Assembly (NCBI RefSeq): GCF_015291625.1
Contig: NZ_CP030047.1
Span: 7,812,001-7,876,000, forward strand
Direction: 5' to 3'
Source of the DNA: Bradyrhizobium sp. CCBAU 53421
GTDB lineage: Bacteria > Pseudomonadota > Alphaproteobacteria > Rhizobiales > Xanthobacteraceae
DNA length: 64,000 nt
A program made the translations under genes and the position numbers. This document shows positions 38,060 to 47,433 of this stretch, piece after piece; within the stretch, counting starts at the first letter, position 1; every line of letters starts with the position of its first letter. The notes under the pieces are model-generated. The model was not told the origin of the DNA and ran no database searches. It saw only the letters and a list, made by a program, of their open reading frames with translations.

Positions 38060-39648
38060 AGCGTCACTTTCGAGTTTTGCTTGTTGAAGACGACCGCGAT
38101 CGCAAGAACCGCTTTGTTGCGGTTTGGAAGGCTGCCTTCGCTGCCGCGGGTGTCGAAATCGACATTCAGGTCGAGGAAAACTTTGATGATGTCGCGTCCC
38201 ATCTGAAGAAGCGGCCTCATATCGCCATCTTTGACAATGTCTTCGAAGTGCCCGGGGGCGGTCCAGGAAAGGCAAGGGATAATCTCGGCATAGAGCAGAT
38301 CAGCCGTCTGAAGCCCGACCACACTGACACGGTGTTCGCGCTTTACAGCCTGGCAACCTTCAGTATTGACCAACTCGGGGTACGCATACCGAACCCTGAT
38401 ATGCTCATCACAAAGACGCATCTTTCCAATATTGAATACCAACACTACCTCGGAAAGACATTGGCATCGCGGGTACAACGCCTGCCATTCAAGAATTTGA
38501 GCTTCACCACGCCCTCCGTGCGACCTGAGTTTGCGGATGTCGAGCCAGAGCTCGCCTCGATCATCGAGCAGTGCATTGCAGGTTTCCTGAATGACGAGCT
38601 CGACGACGAAGTCATCGAGGTCCGTCTTCATAAACTGACCGGCGGGTTTTCAGGTTCAAGTGTATTCCGCTTGGAGTTCTTTGGGTCCACACGCTACGAA
38701 AATATCCCGTTCGTCCTCAAGTTCAGCCGCAAGGCGAATGTTTCGAACGAGGCGACACGTTACAATTCGTTCGTGCGCCTGCAATTGTCGCACGATATGC
38801 GTGTTGACCTGATCGGGTATGGTGAGGCAGGAGAATGGGCGGGGGCTTGCTACGCGTTCGCCTTTGGGCGTGCTGATGGCGTAGTGACCCTTACCGATAA
38901 GCTCAAGGAGGGCGACGGCACTGCCGTTACAACGGCGGTTCAAAGGATCTTTTCGTCGAACACCACCGGTTGGTACACGCTGAAGAAAGCCAAGCCGCAG
39001 CGGCTCGACGACTACTTCTCAAATTCCGAAGAATACAAGCTATCGAAGGATGATAGGAGGTTGGCCGGATTGCGCGGCGTTCTTACGGAGGTGGGCGCCG
39101 AGGAAGGTGTGTCGAGCACCGTATCAACGGATGCAATCCGCTTCGGCACATTCGAGTGCGGATCACTACGCCGCACCCTTGCTAAAAAGGGGGCCGGAGA
39201 GATTGAATTGTGCTTCGGTCATGGCGACCTGAACGCGAATAATATCTTCATTGATAGTTCTGGTCGAAACCTTGCAATGATCGACTTTGAGTACGCTGGT
39301 CTCGACCACTGTTACAAAGACTTCGTATCACTCGAATCATCGATCCGACTTGAATTCAGAAAAACAGCGTTTCCGAACTTCAAGCTGATGGATCTCGTCG
39401 AAGTCGAGATGAAACTGTTCCGAGACCCCGATCAGGTCATTGCCGGGGCACCGGAATATGTCGAGCCGATCCGGGAGCTGCGAAAGGCAGCAGTCGCGCG
39501 GTTTAGCAGGCCCTTGGCCCTAAATTACCTTGTCGGGGTTGGATTGCATTCGCTGAAGCTTCTGGGGGTCTCTGCAGGCTGGCGTCCTGACCAGAGGAAG
39601 GTTCTTGCGGCGGCTGCGCTCGCTTCGGCGCGTTGTGCGGAAGGTTAG
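38056..39648 (+). CDS. receiver domain fused to APH-like phosphotransferase
   Basis: 530 residues from ATG 38056. Residues 1-130 are a response-regulator receiver: acidic pair in 'VLLVEDDRDRKNRF', phospho-acceptor Asp in 'IAIFDNVFEV' (about 59) and Lys in 'MLITKTHLS' (about 119). Residues 190-480 form an aminoglycoside-phosphotransferase/choline-kinase-like fold: nucleotide loop 'GGFSGSSVFRLEF', Lys in 'FVLKFSRKAN' (about 221), catalytic 'CFGHGDLNANNIF' (HGD, about 389) and metal-binding 'MIDFEYAG'. All key residues are intact. So a phosphorelay input appears to control a small-molecule or protein kinase output. It is reminiscent of the ternary-complex-associated kinase modules predicted in conflict systems, but I cannot assign it to one. 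Confidence 0.75.
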   Translation: MKRHFRVLLVEDDRDRKNRFVAVWKAAFAAAGVEIDIQVEENFDDVASHLKKRPHIAIFDNVFEVPGGGPGKARDNLGIEQISRLKPDHTDTVFALYSLATFSIDQLGVRIPNPDMLITKTHLSNIEYQHYLGKTLASRVQRLPFKNLSFTTPSVRPEFADVEPELASIIEQCIAGFLNDELDDEVIEVRLHKLTGGFSGSSVFRLEFFGSTRYENIPFVLKFSRKANVSNEATRYNSFVRLQLSHDMRVDLIGYGEAGEWAGACYAFAFGRADGVVTLTDKLKEGDGTAVTTAVQRIFSSNTTGWYTLKKAKPQRLDDYFSNSEEYKLSKDDRRLAGLRGVLTEVGAEEGVSSTVSTDAIRFGTFECGSLRRTLAKKGAGEIELCFGHGDLNANNIFIDSSGRNLAMIDFEYAGLDHCYKDFVSLESSIRLEFRKTAFPNFKLMDLVEVEMKLFRDPDQVIAGAPEYVEPIRELRKAAVARFSRPLALNYLVGVGLHSLKLLGVSAGWRPDQRKVLAAAALASARCAEG

Positions 39649-39842
39649 ACTAGCCGTCGGGGCTCATACCTGTTCGCCAGCAGCCGGAGGCGCGACACCC
39701 TGCGTGCCGCCGCCTGCCATCCACTCAGAGCTACGGGCGACGCGCCAGCGAACCGCCTACCGAGATGGAGGCTTCGCGCGCGATCTTGGCGTCGCGGATC
39801 TGCGAGAGGATTGAGCGCCGCGACAACGAAGGACGCAAAACA

Positions 39843-40430
39843 GTGTCAGCAAGCTCGGATATAGAGCGCTTTCGCATCGACGAAAGCGGATACACTGGGT
39901 TCGATTTTCTCAACCTCGATCATCGCTTCCAGGGCGCCTCTGCCATTGCGATCAGCGACGATGATGCCGCTCGGCTGATAAAGCAGCACCTTCCGAGGCT
40001 GCAGGCGTCGAAACTCAAGTACCGCACGTTCTCGCGTCGACCGGTCATCACCAGCCGCTGCTCGCTCTGCAACGGGATGTCCTGTTGCATTTCAAAGCGG
40101 TGACTTACGTCTGCGATAAGCGCTTTCTATTGGTGCTTATGTTCGTGGATTATGCCGTTGAGCCCTTCTACTATGAGCGCGGTGTCGATTGCGATGGCAT
40201 CACTACTCACGACGGCGCGGCCAACAATCCTCGGTGAAGCTGCGTTCGAGGCCATGCTGCACCGTTCCAGCACGCCGCCAAGGCGAAGACACCAGAAGCT
40301 TTGACGGTCCTGGTCGATGCCGCGCGCGCGACCCGATGGCAAGAGCTGCCGGAGGCCTTAGGACCCCTTGCTAAATATGCCGCGCCAAAATGGCTGGCGG
40401 CAATTGCGACGCCTGGCGTAAGGATGCTGA
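39843..40430 (+). pseudogene. DUF3800 protein, degraded
   Basis: GTG 39843 begins 'SASSDIERFRIDESGYTGFD', with the conserved 'IDESG' of DUF3800 (RNase H-like fold). After 'KLKYRTFSRRP' (about 40045) the reading shifts frame and continues as 'LLALQRDVLLHFKAVTYVCD' and 'FLLVLMFVDYAVEPFYYERG' to a stop at 40237. A further frame carries 'HAAKAKTPEALTVLVDAARA' and 'ELPEALGPLAKYAAP' to about 40430. At least two frameshifts, so this is a decayed gene. DUF3800 genes are frequent in defence and mobile regions; the function is unknown. Confidence 0.75.
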
Positions 40431-40457
40431 TTGCAGTTTGCTCATGCGGCTGCCAGC

Positions 40458-41930
40458 TTAATATTTTGTACGGACATAAGTCCCGTAGGAGCCATAACAC
40501 TGGTAGCCCGCTCTATTCTTGTGCGGCCGCAACTCGCTGTCGTGAGCCTTGCGCTCGAACAGCTTTCCGCACACCGTGCAGCGAAACACATAGGTTGGGC
40601 CACCGCTCGCTGTCCGCGACCGGCGTCGGGTCGAGGTTCGAGGCGCTACAATTCCCGCGGGGCGTGATGTCGGAGGAATTGACTGCGGGCCCGCCGGTGT
40701 CAGCTCGATGGGATAACGCGGCGAGAAGGTCGTCTGCGTCTGCGAAACCCCTAGAATGCTGTCGAGGCGATAACTGCGCGGTTGACCATCTTCTGCACGA
40801 ACGGCCATCAACAGAACATCGCCCGCTCGGGAGCGGCGCAGAGAGTAAGCTTCGATGGCGCGTGTCGAGCGTTTGCCCTTTTGATCGCGATAGTCGATGT
40901 TGACCAACAGGCGGTTAGCGGCGGCGAACCGAATACTCTCGATGAAGGCCTGACCGGATAAGCCAGCCGGCAGGCTGATGATGCGCTGACGAATGATTTC
41001 TTCCGTCGCCCCGCCCATAGGCGGCATTGTCGGTAGAACCGTCGCTGTAACCCGGCCGTGAAGCCAACCAAATATCTCCGGCAGAGTATCCCAGAAAGAT
41101 GTGATTGGCAGCAGGGCGGGAAGTTGGTGATTCAGCATGCCGGACCAACCGGCCTCAACATCCCCCCGGTGCGGCTCGATGTCGGAGAGCTTCGGCAGCT
41201 GGATGCCCTTGAAGAGACATTTCTCCCGCAAAACCGCAACAAATTGGTGCTGCTCGGGACGAGCATCGGTATTGCGATAGAGATTGACGACGTCGTAAAG
41301 GTCTCGAGGCCGGGTACGCTCGGCAAGCGCTCTGAACTTTTCGGCGAAGGCTTCGACGTAATCGTAAGCGAGCACCTCGATTCCTTCTTCGGGCGCATCG
41401 GAATAAGGATGGAAAATTTCGACGGTCTCGGGCGGCAGGACGACGCGTTCGTCGGCGGTCAGGTCTAGTTTGATACGCGGCAAGGGCCGGGTTGGTGAAA
41501 CCGGCCCCTTGTAGCTGATCTTGCCCTGGCAGGAGATTTGGCCACGCGGGTTGCGATAGATATCGAACTCCTGCTGATCGGCAGGGATTTCAATGCCTGT
41601 CTCTTCATAAACCCAGGTACCAACCTCGGCAAAGACGCGTTTGAGAAACGCTTCGTCAAGATGGGCCTCGTCACGGAGCGTGAAGTCAAGATCCTCGGAA
41701 AAGCGATAGGTTTCAAAGAAGCATTTCTTGAGACAGGTGCCGCCCTTGAAAATCCATTTCTCGGCGAGCTCCTCGTGAGCGTAGATGCCGGCAAGCATCC
41801 AGCCGAGGACATAGTCCTTTTCGATGACATGCGGTGTGAGCGACGTCTGCGCGGCAAGATCAAGGATTTCGCGCTTGTCGATCAACTGACGTCTCCGGTA
41901 GCCCAGGATAGGGGAATGAGGAGCCGCCAT
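40458..41930 (-). CDS. abiEii: AbiEii nucleotidyltransferase toxin with WYL and zinc-ribbon-like C-terminus
   Basis: 490 residues from ATG 41930 (a longer frame starts at 41951). It overlaps the antitoxin gene by 49 bp. Residues 20-260 are the AbiEii/MenT-like nucleotidyltransferase: 'WIFKGGTCLKKCFFETYRF' then 'SEDLDF', with the GGT and DxD-type metal ligands, and 'YDYVEAFAEKFRALAERTRP'. Unusually long: after about residue 300 it adds a WYL-like domain ('FAAANRLLVNIDYRDQKGKR', 'IEAYSLRRSRAGDVLLMAV') and a final CxxC...C element ('FRCTVCGKLFERKAHD'). AbiEii toxins add nucleotides to tRNA or other acceptors and arrest growth. The extra domains suggest ligand sensing; see findings. Confidence 0.88.
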   Translation of the reverse strand: MAAPHSPILGYRRRQLIDKREILDLAAQTSLTPHVIEKDYVLGWMLAGIYAHEELAEKWIFKGGTCLKKCFFETYRFSEDLDFTLRDEAHLDEAFLKRVFAEVGTWVYEETGIEIPADQQEFDIYRNPRGQISCQGKISYKGPVSPTRPLPRIKLDLTADERVVLPPETVEIFHPYSDAPEEGIEVLAYDYVEAFAEKFRALAERTRPRDLYDVVNLYRNTDARPEQHQFVAVLREKCLFKGIQLPKLSDIEPHRGDVEAGWSGMLNHQLPALLPITSFWDTLPEIFGWLHGRVTATVLPTMPPMGGATEEIIRQRIISLPAGLSGQAFIESIRFAAANRLLVNIDYRDQKGKRSTRAIEAYSLRRSRAGDVLLMAVRAEDGQPRSYRLDSILGVSQTQTTFSPRYPIELTPAGPQSIPPTSRPAGIVAPRTSTRRRSRTASGGPTYVFRCTVCGKLFERKAHDSELRPHKNRAGYQCYGSYGTYVRTKY

Positions 41931-42694
41931 CTTGAGATGAGTCGCTTGCATTCCAAAGCAGGATCAAGCTTGGCATTGCCGGCCGTGAGCCTTGTGCGAC
42001 ATTGCTCCGCAAGCCCCCTTCCGTCATCCTGCCTGTCGGCTAGGAAGCCAAGGCGTTTGAATACAGCGCCATTTCCGAGCAGGTCGGCATATTCGATCAA
42101 TTTTTGATCGCTGCGATCGGGCCGTTTGAAGTACGTGCTCAGGCAGTCGTTGACCTGCTGAATGCCCCCGCCCATGGCTGGATCGTCGAGTATGTCGACG
42201 ATGGTCCGGTGCACATCGGAAACAGGCACCTTCGTGTGATGTCGCCAGACAGGTTTAGTACCGAATATCTTCTCGGCTTTCACGTGTTTGAGCGAAAAAT
42301 CAAAGCCGTGCCGTTTTTGGTGCTTCGTACGGATGACCTGGCCTGTCACCACCACGATATCCTTGAAAATCTGCTCGGTAAGATCCCAGTGCTCGGCGGC
42401 AGTGCGACCGCCAACGTAGGCTGGCGCGAAAAGCGCCGGCACAAGAACCCAGCCATCATCAAGAACACGTTCCGCACCAAGTGTATCGATGGATGCAGCA
42501 ATGTAAGCACCAGTTCCGACCCGGCTGAGCCAGCCTTGCTCGCGCCAGCGGGCAAGCCGCTTGGCCGCCTCGACCCGTGAAATGGCAAGCGCCTTCTCGA
42601 CGTCGACGATGTGGATGACATCCCCCGAGGCAGCAAGGACGCGCTGAAGTTGGGCACGGCCCTGAGGAAGGCGATATTGGGCATGTTCTTTCAT
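41882..42694 (-). CDS. abiEi: AbiEi-family antitoxin
   Basis: 270 residues from ATG 42694, upstream of and overlapping the toxin gene, the usual order. An N-terminal winged helix ('DVEKALAISRVEAAKRLARW', 'REQGWLSRVGTGAYIAA') precedes the AbiEi domain ('GWVLVPALFAPAYVGGRTAA', 'EKIFGTKPVWRHHTKVPVSD' and 'HRTIVDILDDPAMGGGI'). In type IV AbiE systems the antitoxin represses the operon by binding inverted repeats in its promoter and counters the toxin without direct contact. Two such repeats are visible upstream (42706-42728 and 42765-42789). Confidence 0.88.
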   Translation of the reverse strand: MKEHAQYRLPQGRAQLQRVLAASGDVIHIVDVEKALAISRVEAAKRLARWREQGWLSRVGTGAYIAASIDTLGAERVLDDGWVLVPALFAPAYVGGRTAAEHWDLTEQIFKDIVVVTGQVIRTKHQKRHGFDFSLKHVKAEKIFGTKPVWRHHTKVPVSDVHRTIVDILDDPAMGGGIQQVNDCLSTYFKRPDRSDQKLIEYADLLGNGAVFKRLGFLADRQDDGRGLAEQCRTRLTAGNAKLDPALECKRLISRWRLLIPLSWATGDVS

Positions 42695-42705
42695 ATGATA
42701 AACTT

Positions 42706-42728
42706 CGCAAAAATGTAGAAAAATTGCG
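42706..42728 (-). promoter_or_regulatory. inverted repeat upstream of abiEi (proximal)
   Basis: CGCAA (42706-42710) and TTGCG (42724-42728) with a 13-base A-rich spacer, 12 bp before ATG 42694. A good candidate for autorepression by AbiEi. Confidence 0.5.
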
Positions 42729-42764
42729 TATACAATATCCTACCCTCTTAATTCAAGTATGCTA

Positions 42765-42789
42765 TTTTTCGCAAAAAATGCGAATTTTT
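42765..42789 (-). promoter_or_regulatory. inverted repeat upstream of abiEi (distal)
   Basis: TTTTTCGC (42765-42772) and GCGAATTTTT (42780-42789) form a dyad with the CGC core shared with the proximal repeat. The whole 42695-42800 stretch is markedly AT-rich, as in a promoter. Confidence 0.45.
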
Positions 42790-42799
42790 ACATACAAAC

Positions 42800-43245
42800 T
42801 ATCTTTGATCAAGTAGGCTTCTTCCCGACATCAGGTCAATCGCCGTTTGGTGATCATCTGACTCGAACAGATGCCCGCAGCGAGCCATCGTGACTTGAAG
42901 GCTGCTAAGGCCAGCACGCCGCGATAGCTGCATGTGAAGCTGAAAGAGAAACAAGGCGGGCGCGAACGCGTATCGCGCGGTAGCCATTGTTCGGGCGGAC
43001 ATACTGACTGACAAGATTCTGCCTCCACTAATGCCAAAGGAAAAGTCTTCTGCATACGCGCCGAAATTAAAGGTCTTCTGCGCGGCTTGAATCGCAGCGT
43101 TCCGCGCGTCGAAGATTGGAGGCGGCAGACTCGCTGGCATTGCGCTCGTCGCGCATCCGGCCGTTGATGGGGAAGACGGCCCCGCTCCCTCGGAGCCGGC
43201 GATATACTGCCGATGCACGGAACCGCTAACAGGAGCCATTGACCA
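42800..43245. other. no recognisable gene
   Basis: Lies between the AbiE promoter and the IS110 transposase. Open frames on the minus strand (42799-43422) look partly protein-like ('AQKTFNFGAYAEDFSFGISG') but match nothing I know. Part of this is probably the left non-coding end of the IS110 element, which in that family can encode a guide RNA. Confidence 0.4.
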
Positions 43246-44267
43246 ATGGAAGTCGCGACAATTGGGTTGGACATTTCGAAGCACGTATTTCACGTCCATG
43301 CAGTTGACAGCAAGGGCCAAATAACCAGTCGCCAACGCCTCCGGCGAGGCGAGATCGTGTCGTTCTTCTCCTCGATCGAGCCGTGTCTGGTCGGCATCGA
43401 AGCCTGCGCCACCGCTCACCACTGGGCCCGCGAGTTCAGCGGTTTGGACACGAGGTGAAATTGATTCCGCCTGCCTATGTAAAACCTTATGTGCGGCGAG
43501 GAGCTAAGAACGACGCCGCCGACGCGGCCGCGATCTGCGAAGCGGTGACCCGCCCCAATATGAGGTTCGTTCCGATCAAGAGCGTCGAGAACCAGGGCTT
43601 CCTGATGCTTCATCGCGCAAGAGGCCTGCTGGTCCGCCAGAGAACCATGACGGCTTGTGCCATTCGAGCTCACTTCGCTGAGTTCGGAATCATTGTCGGG
43701 CAAGGCCGGCAACGGGTGGACGGTCTGGTGGACTTATTGGATGACGAGGCCCTGTCGTTACCAGCCAATGCTCGTCTGGCACTCGCCGCTCTCGTGAACC
43801 AACTGAAGGAATTGGACCAGCAGGTCGAGGCCATCGAGCGTGAGCTGGCTCTCATCCAGAGAACTAATCCGATGGCGAAGTTGTTGTCCTCCATTCCCGG
43901 CATTGGTCCCATAACGGCCACGGCTCTCGCTGCGACCGTGCCGGACCCGACAATGTTTCGCTCCGGGCGAGAGTTCGCGGCCTGGCTTGGCCTGACACCT
44001 AAGCAGAATTCAACTGGCGGGAAGGATCGGCTGGGCAGAATAACAAAACAGGGCGATTCCTATCTCAGGCACTTGCTTGTGATCGGAGCACGTAACGTCG
44101 TTCGGTACCCAAAGGCACGCTCCAGGGTCGGAGGCGGCTGGATCGAAGCCCTGCTTGAACGGCGTCGGCCCATGGTGGTCGCCATCGCCGTTGCCAACAA
44201 ATTGGCCCGGATCATCTGGGCAATGATGACCACCGGGGAATTCTATCGGCCTAAGCTCGCGGCTTAA
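43246..44267 (+). pseudogene. IS110-family transposase with one-base frameshift
   Basis: Starts at ATG 43246 ('MEVATIGLDISKHVFHVHAV') and has the DEDD RuvC-like residues of IS110 ('GLDISK', 'GIEACATAHHW', 'KNDAADAAAI'). The first frame stops at 43458 ('REFSGLDTR'). The second frame reads from 'FGHEVKLIPPAYVKPYVRRG' to the C-terminal serine region ('LLSSIPGIGPITATALAATV', 'WLGLTPKQNSTGGKDRLGRI') and ends at 44267. The 1022-base span is one base short: losing one G in the run near 43442-43445 explains it. Otherwise full length (about 340 residues). The element ends cannot be set, because IS110 lacks clear terminal repeats. Confidence 0.9.
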
Positions 44268-44514
44268 CTTTCCGCGTATCCTGGCCACCTTATGGTGTGA
44301 GGGCAAATGACAGCATGATGGAAACCGGCGGAGCTGGGGATCGAGCAAGCCCGAAGAGCTTTAAGCGCACAAGCGCGACCCGTTGATGAGGCCTCGATCC
44401 GCGATCTCCATCAGGGCCCGCGGCCATGGCATCGGTCGCACTAACAGGCCGTATACATGAACGCACCCGACCGGTATCCAAAGTATGCTGCCAAAAATCC
44501 CTTGCATCCGCGGG

Positions 44515-44766
44515 GCCGTCTATACATGAAGCTCTCGACAAAGCCGTTCTGCATCGGCTTTCCCGGTGCGATGAAGTGCCAGTCGATGGCTGTGTCCTTG
44601 CATCAGGCGAGCATGGCGTTGCAGGTGAACTCAGTGCCATGGTTCGGACACGATCATTCCTGGCTTGCCACGCCGCTCGACGATCGCCGTCACTTCGCGG
44701 GACACGCGCCGCCCCGAGATCGACGTATCCGGAATGGCGCCGAGACACTCCTTGGTCACGTCGCAA
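44515..44766 (-). pseudogene. IS3-family transposase fragment
   Basis: Minus-strand reading gives the integrase core of an IS3/IS407-type OrfB: 'CDVTKECLGAIPDTSISGRR', 'VTAIVERRGKPGMIVS', then after a frameshift 'HGTEFTCNAMLA', an in-frame TGA where Trp is expected, and '[20 protein letters not shown]' followed by 'FVESF'. Both ends are missing. A dead remnant. Confidence 0.85.
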
Positions 44767-44933
44767 GCTCCCAATGCCGGCATCTATCGATGCATGGGTT
44801 GTCACCGCGAGATCGGCATTGCGTCGGGACACGTCTTGCCGCCGCAAGGACATCATTCGCACACGATGGCGCAAGGATCGATCCGATGGCGATTGATTGT
44901 GTACGCAGATCATCAACCGAAATGATTTATTCC

Positions 44934-44967
44934 AAATGAAAGTCCGATGAAAGTCGGACTTTCATTT
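44934..44967. repeat. perfect 14-bp-arm hairpin
   Basis: AAATGAAAGTCCGA (44934-44947) and TCGGACTTTCATTT (44954-44967) with the loop TGAAAG. On the plus strand a TT tail follows; on the minus strand the 5' arm ends in TTT. It could be a bidirectional terminator or a transposon end. See findings. Confidence 0.75.
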
Positions 44968-45313
44968 TTCGACAGCGTCGCTCGGCTGACCGCTGCTGAT
45001 GCCGAGCATGCCTGGAGTTACGGCAATCCTTCTAGGTTGGTTGGGGGGTGAACAAGTGTCTTGAATCGTATACATACGGATACTACCCTGAGCCGAGGCA
45101 CAGCACGATATCACCGGTCTTCATTTCATTGGAGCTTGTACAATCGCACCCGCCTCCATTCTGCCATGGGGTACATCGCCTCGATCGACACGGAGGCAGA
45201 AGCTTGAATCTGTTCACCCCTTGGGACGATCGCGCCGCCCCTCTAATACGAGGCGACGGGTCGCTTCCGAATTCAACAGATGAATTGAGCAGATCGCCTG
45301 GACTGCCCTTTTG
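44968..45313. other. no recognisable gene
   Basis: Downstream of the Crp/Fnr gene on the opposite strand. I see no coding frame with recognisable content. Confidence 0.45.
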
Positions 45314-46141
45314 CTAGTTTCCCGTTCCGCTTCCGGTTTCAGAGCAAGCATAAGCATCCGAGATCAGCTTGTAGCAGCCACATGCCCTTTGCTCGAGGCC
45401 CTTGCGTTCATCGATCTCCAAGACGCCGCGCCCCTTGCGGATCAACCCTTGCGCTTCGAAGCGGATCAGGGTCTCCGTAACTCCAGCTCGGCGCAATCCC
45501 AGGACGGACGAAAGGTAATCATGGGTAACCGGAAGCACATGATCACCTACAGCGTCACTCGCCAGGCAAAGCCAGCTCGCGAGCCGCTTTTCGCGACCAT
45601 GCCGAACGCCGCACAGTCCAGTCTGAGCGCAATGCAAGGCGAGCGCTTGGCTATACCGAGAAAGATGTTCTCTTATCTCAGGACGCTCATTCATTACCCG
45701 ACGCAGATCCTCGACGCGAATTCTGCGAGCGGTTCCGAGAAAGAGCACAACGTACTGGTATGTCGAAAGATGTCCTCCGACCAAGAGCGAAGCGCCGGCC
45801 GCCGCTCGATGCCCGAGTATCGCCGTTTCAAGGACGCTTCCCGCCGCCACGATCCTGAGCGAGACGAGACCAGAATCGATAAAATAGACATGGCCAAGGT
45901 GCCCTTTCGGCTCCTGCAGCACCATGCGTTCTCTCAAGACGACCGGCTCAAGGAACTCCTTTATGTCTGCGAGCGCTTGGGGAGAAATTCTCTCCAGGAT
46001 CGTATTTTTAAGGAACGACCGCGTATGCGGACGCATCTCGGCAGACTGACGAAGGATTTGCGGTGTGCCGGCTCTCTCGTTGAGAGCTGCCTGTTCCGTG
46101 CTGTCAAGCGCCTCCAAGAACGCGGGCACGTGCTTGGTCAT
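45314..46141 (-). CDS. Crp/Fnr-family transcriptional regulator
   Basis: 275 residues from ATG 46141; an internal ATG ('MRPHTRSFLKNTILERIS') would give about 239 residues, closer to the usual length, and could be the true start. A cyclic-nucleotide-binding-type sensor domain ('GHLGHVYFIDSGLVSLRIVA') is followed by a helix-turn-helix with 'LPVTHDYLSSVLGLRRAGVT' and 'RFEAQGLIRKGRGVLEIDER'. It lacks the N-terminal cysteine cluster of oxygen-sensing FNR; two Cys near the C-terminus are probably not a cluster. Similar regulators are abundant in Bradyrhizobium-type genomes. It stands alone, with no clear target nearby. Confidence 0.85.
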   Translation of the reverse strand: MTKHVPAFLEALDSTEQAALNERAGTPQILRQSAEMRPHTRSFLKNTILERISPQALADIKEFLEPVVLRERMVLQEPKGHLGHVYFIDSGLVSLRIVAAGSVLETAILGHRAAAGASLLVGGHLSTYQYVVLFLGTARRIRVEDLRRVMNERPEIREHLSRYSQALALHCAQTGLCGVRHGREKRLASWLCLASDAVGDHVLPVTHDYLSSVLGLRRAGVTETLIRFEAQGLIRKGRGVLEIDERKGLEQRACGCYKLISDAYACSETGSGTGN

Positions 46142-47433
46142 AGTGCCGTCCGTCTCCTAGCATGTCGAGTTCTGCGGCTGCCGCGTTAATTGTAGCGATG
46201 TTTTGTTCGTCATTAATGCAATGAATCCGGGCTTGACGCTCAAATACCGCTGCCACGCATCGCTTTCCGCCGGATTCCAACCGCTCGCGGCCTGATGGAC
46301 GCGTCGACGAAAATTCCTCGCAACAGCACCAACGGCCTACCTTTAGGCTTTGGCAATCTGGCCTGCGCATCCGGCGAATGACGGTAGCATCCGCCACTGC
46401 CGAAGAGGCGGATCGGCTTGCGTTGCGGGGCGAGGTTTGCTCCGGCGGTTCGAATCAATGCTGATCTCTGCACGACGGATGGTGATCGATTGCAGGGATG
46501 CATTCGTGTGAATCGGGCCTCGCCGAGCCGAGAAACGCCGTCGCAGCTACCGACTCCAGGGCGGCAGAACGGCTATGTTTTGTTCAGTTAAGTCGACGTG
46601 ACGGCGATCATTGAAATGGGTCATCAGGCGGCTTGATCGCAGCTTAGAGCCCGATCGTGTCGCTCATAAGGGTGCTGCAGGCGGCCGGTAACGGGCTCGC
46701 CCGCCACATGCTCATCGAATGCGCCTCGCCCTGTCGGCATCCTGCCCAAGAGCGGAACAAGGAGGCTATACCGGCTCGAGCAGGCACGGCGGTGCAAAGA
46801 CACAGATCCGCCTGATGGATCGCTAGTGGAAGCAACCCATGGCGCCAACTACGCCAAGGACCGGCGAACGAAATTGGATGAGCTGCCCTTTTTTTCGGTA
46901 GGGCGACTACCCCAATTCTTGCCTGTATCCTCCATCTGCAAGAGCGAGACCGTCGCGACTAACGCGCTGCAAGTTGTAAGTGGCGGGTACCAGAAAACGA
47001 TGTTGGCTCAGATTGTGAGCGATACGGAACTTGCATCGAACAAAGAGCACCAAACTCAAAACCTGCATTCAGATCGAGGCTGCACATGGCATGTTCCGAT
47101 GATCGTCACTCCCCAAAATACTTTCAGTTGCAGCAATTGGCGCGCCAACGCTGGGATCAGAGAACTTGCGCTGAGGTCGACTATATCAAACCGGCAGCAG
47201 CTGCCCATGTAACTTCTGCCCGTTCTCCTGAATAGCTTGATGCGATTTCTGATTACTGCCGAGCCGGCGCATCATGTCGCAATTGCCACAGACATCTGAG
47301 TTCGATTGCTCATGCTACGTAACCATCCGGCCAGGTTAGTCGCACCAAATCGGAGCATCTCGCGCCAAGCTGACGGCTCTGTCGAGATATTATGCCCGGG
47401 ACAAGCCCTTGGCAGGCGCTTTAGTGCCAAAAG
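46142..47433. other. gene-poor stretch, probably decayed sequence
   Basis: 1.3 kb without a credible gene. Several short open frames exist on both strands (for example 46240-46503 minus and 46826-47212 plus), but none has recognisable motifs or a ribosome-binding site. The base composition is typical of the surrounding island debris. Confidence 0.5.

Noticed and set aside
46142..47433. Possible transposase remnants in the gene-poor stretch
   Set aside because: No transposase motif could be read in any frame on either strand.
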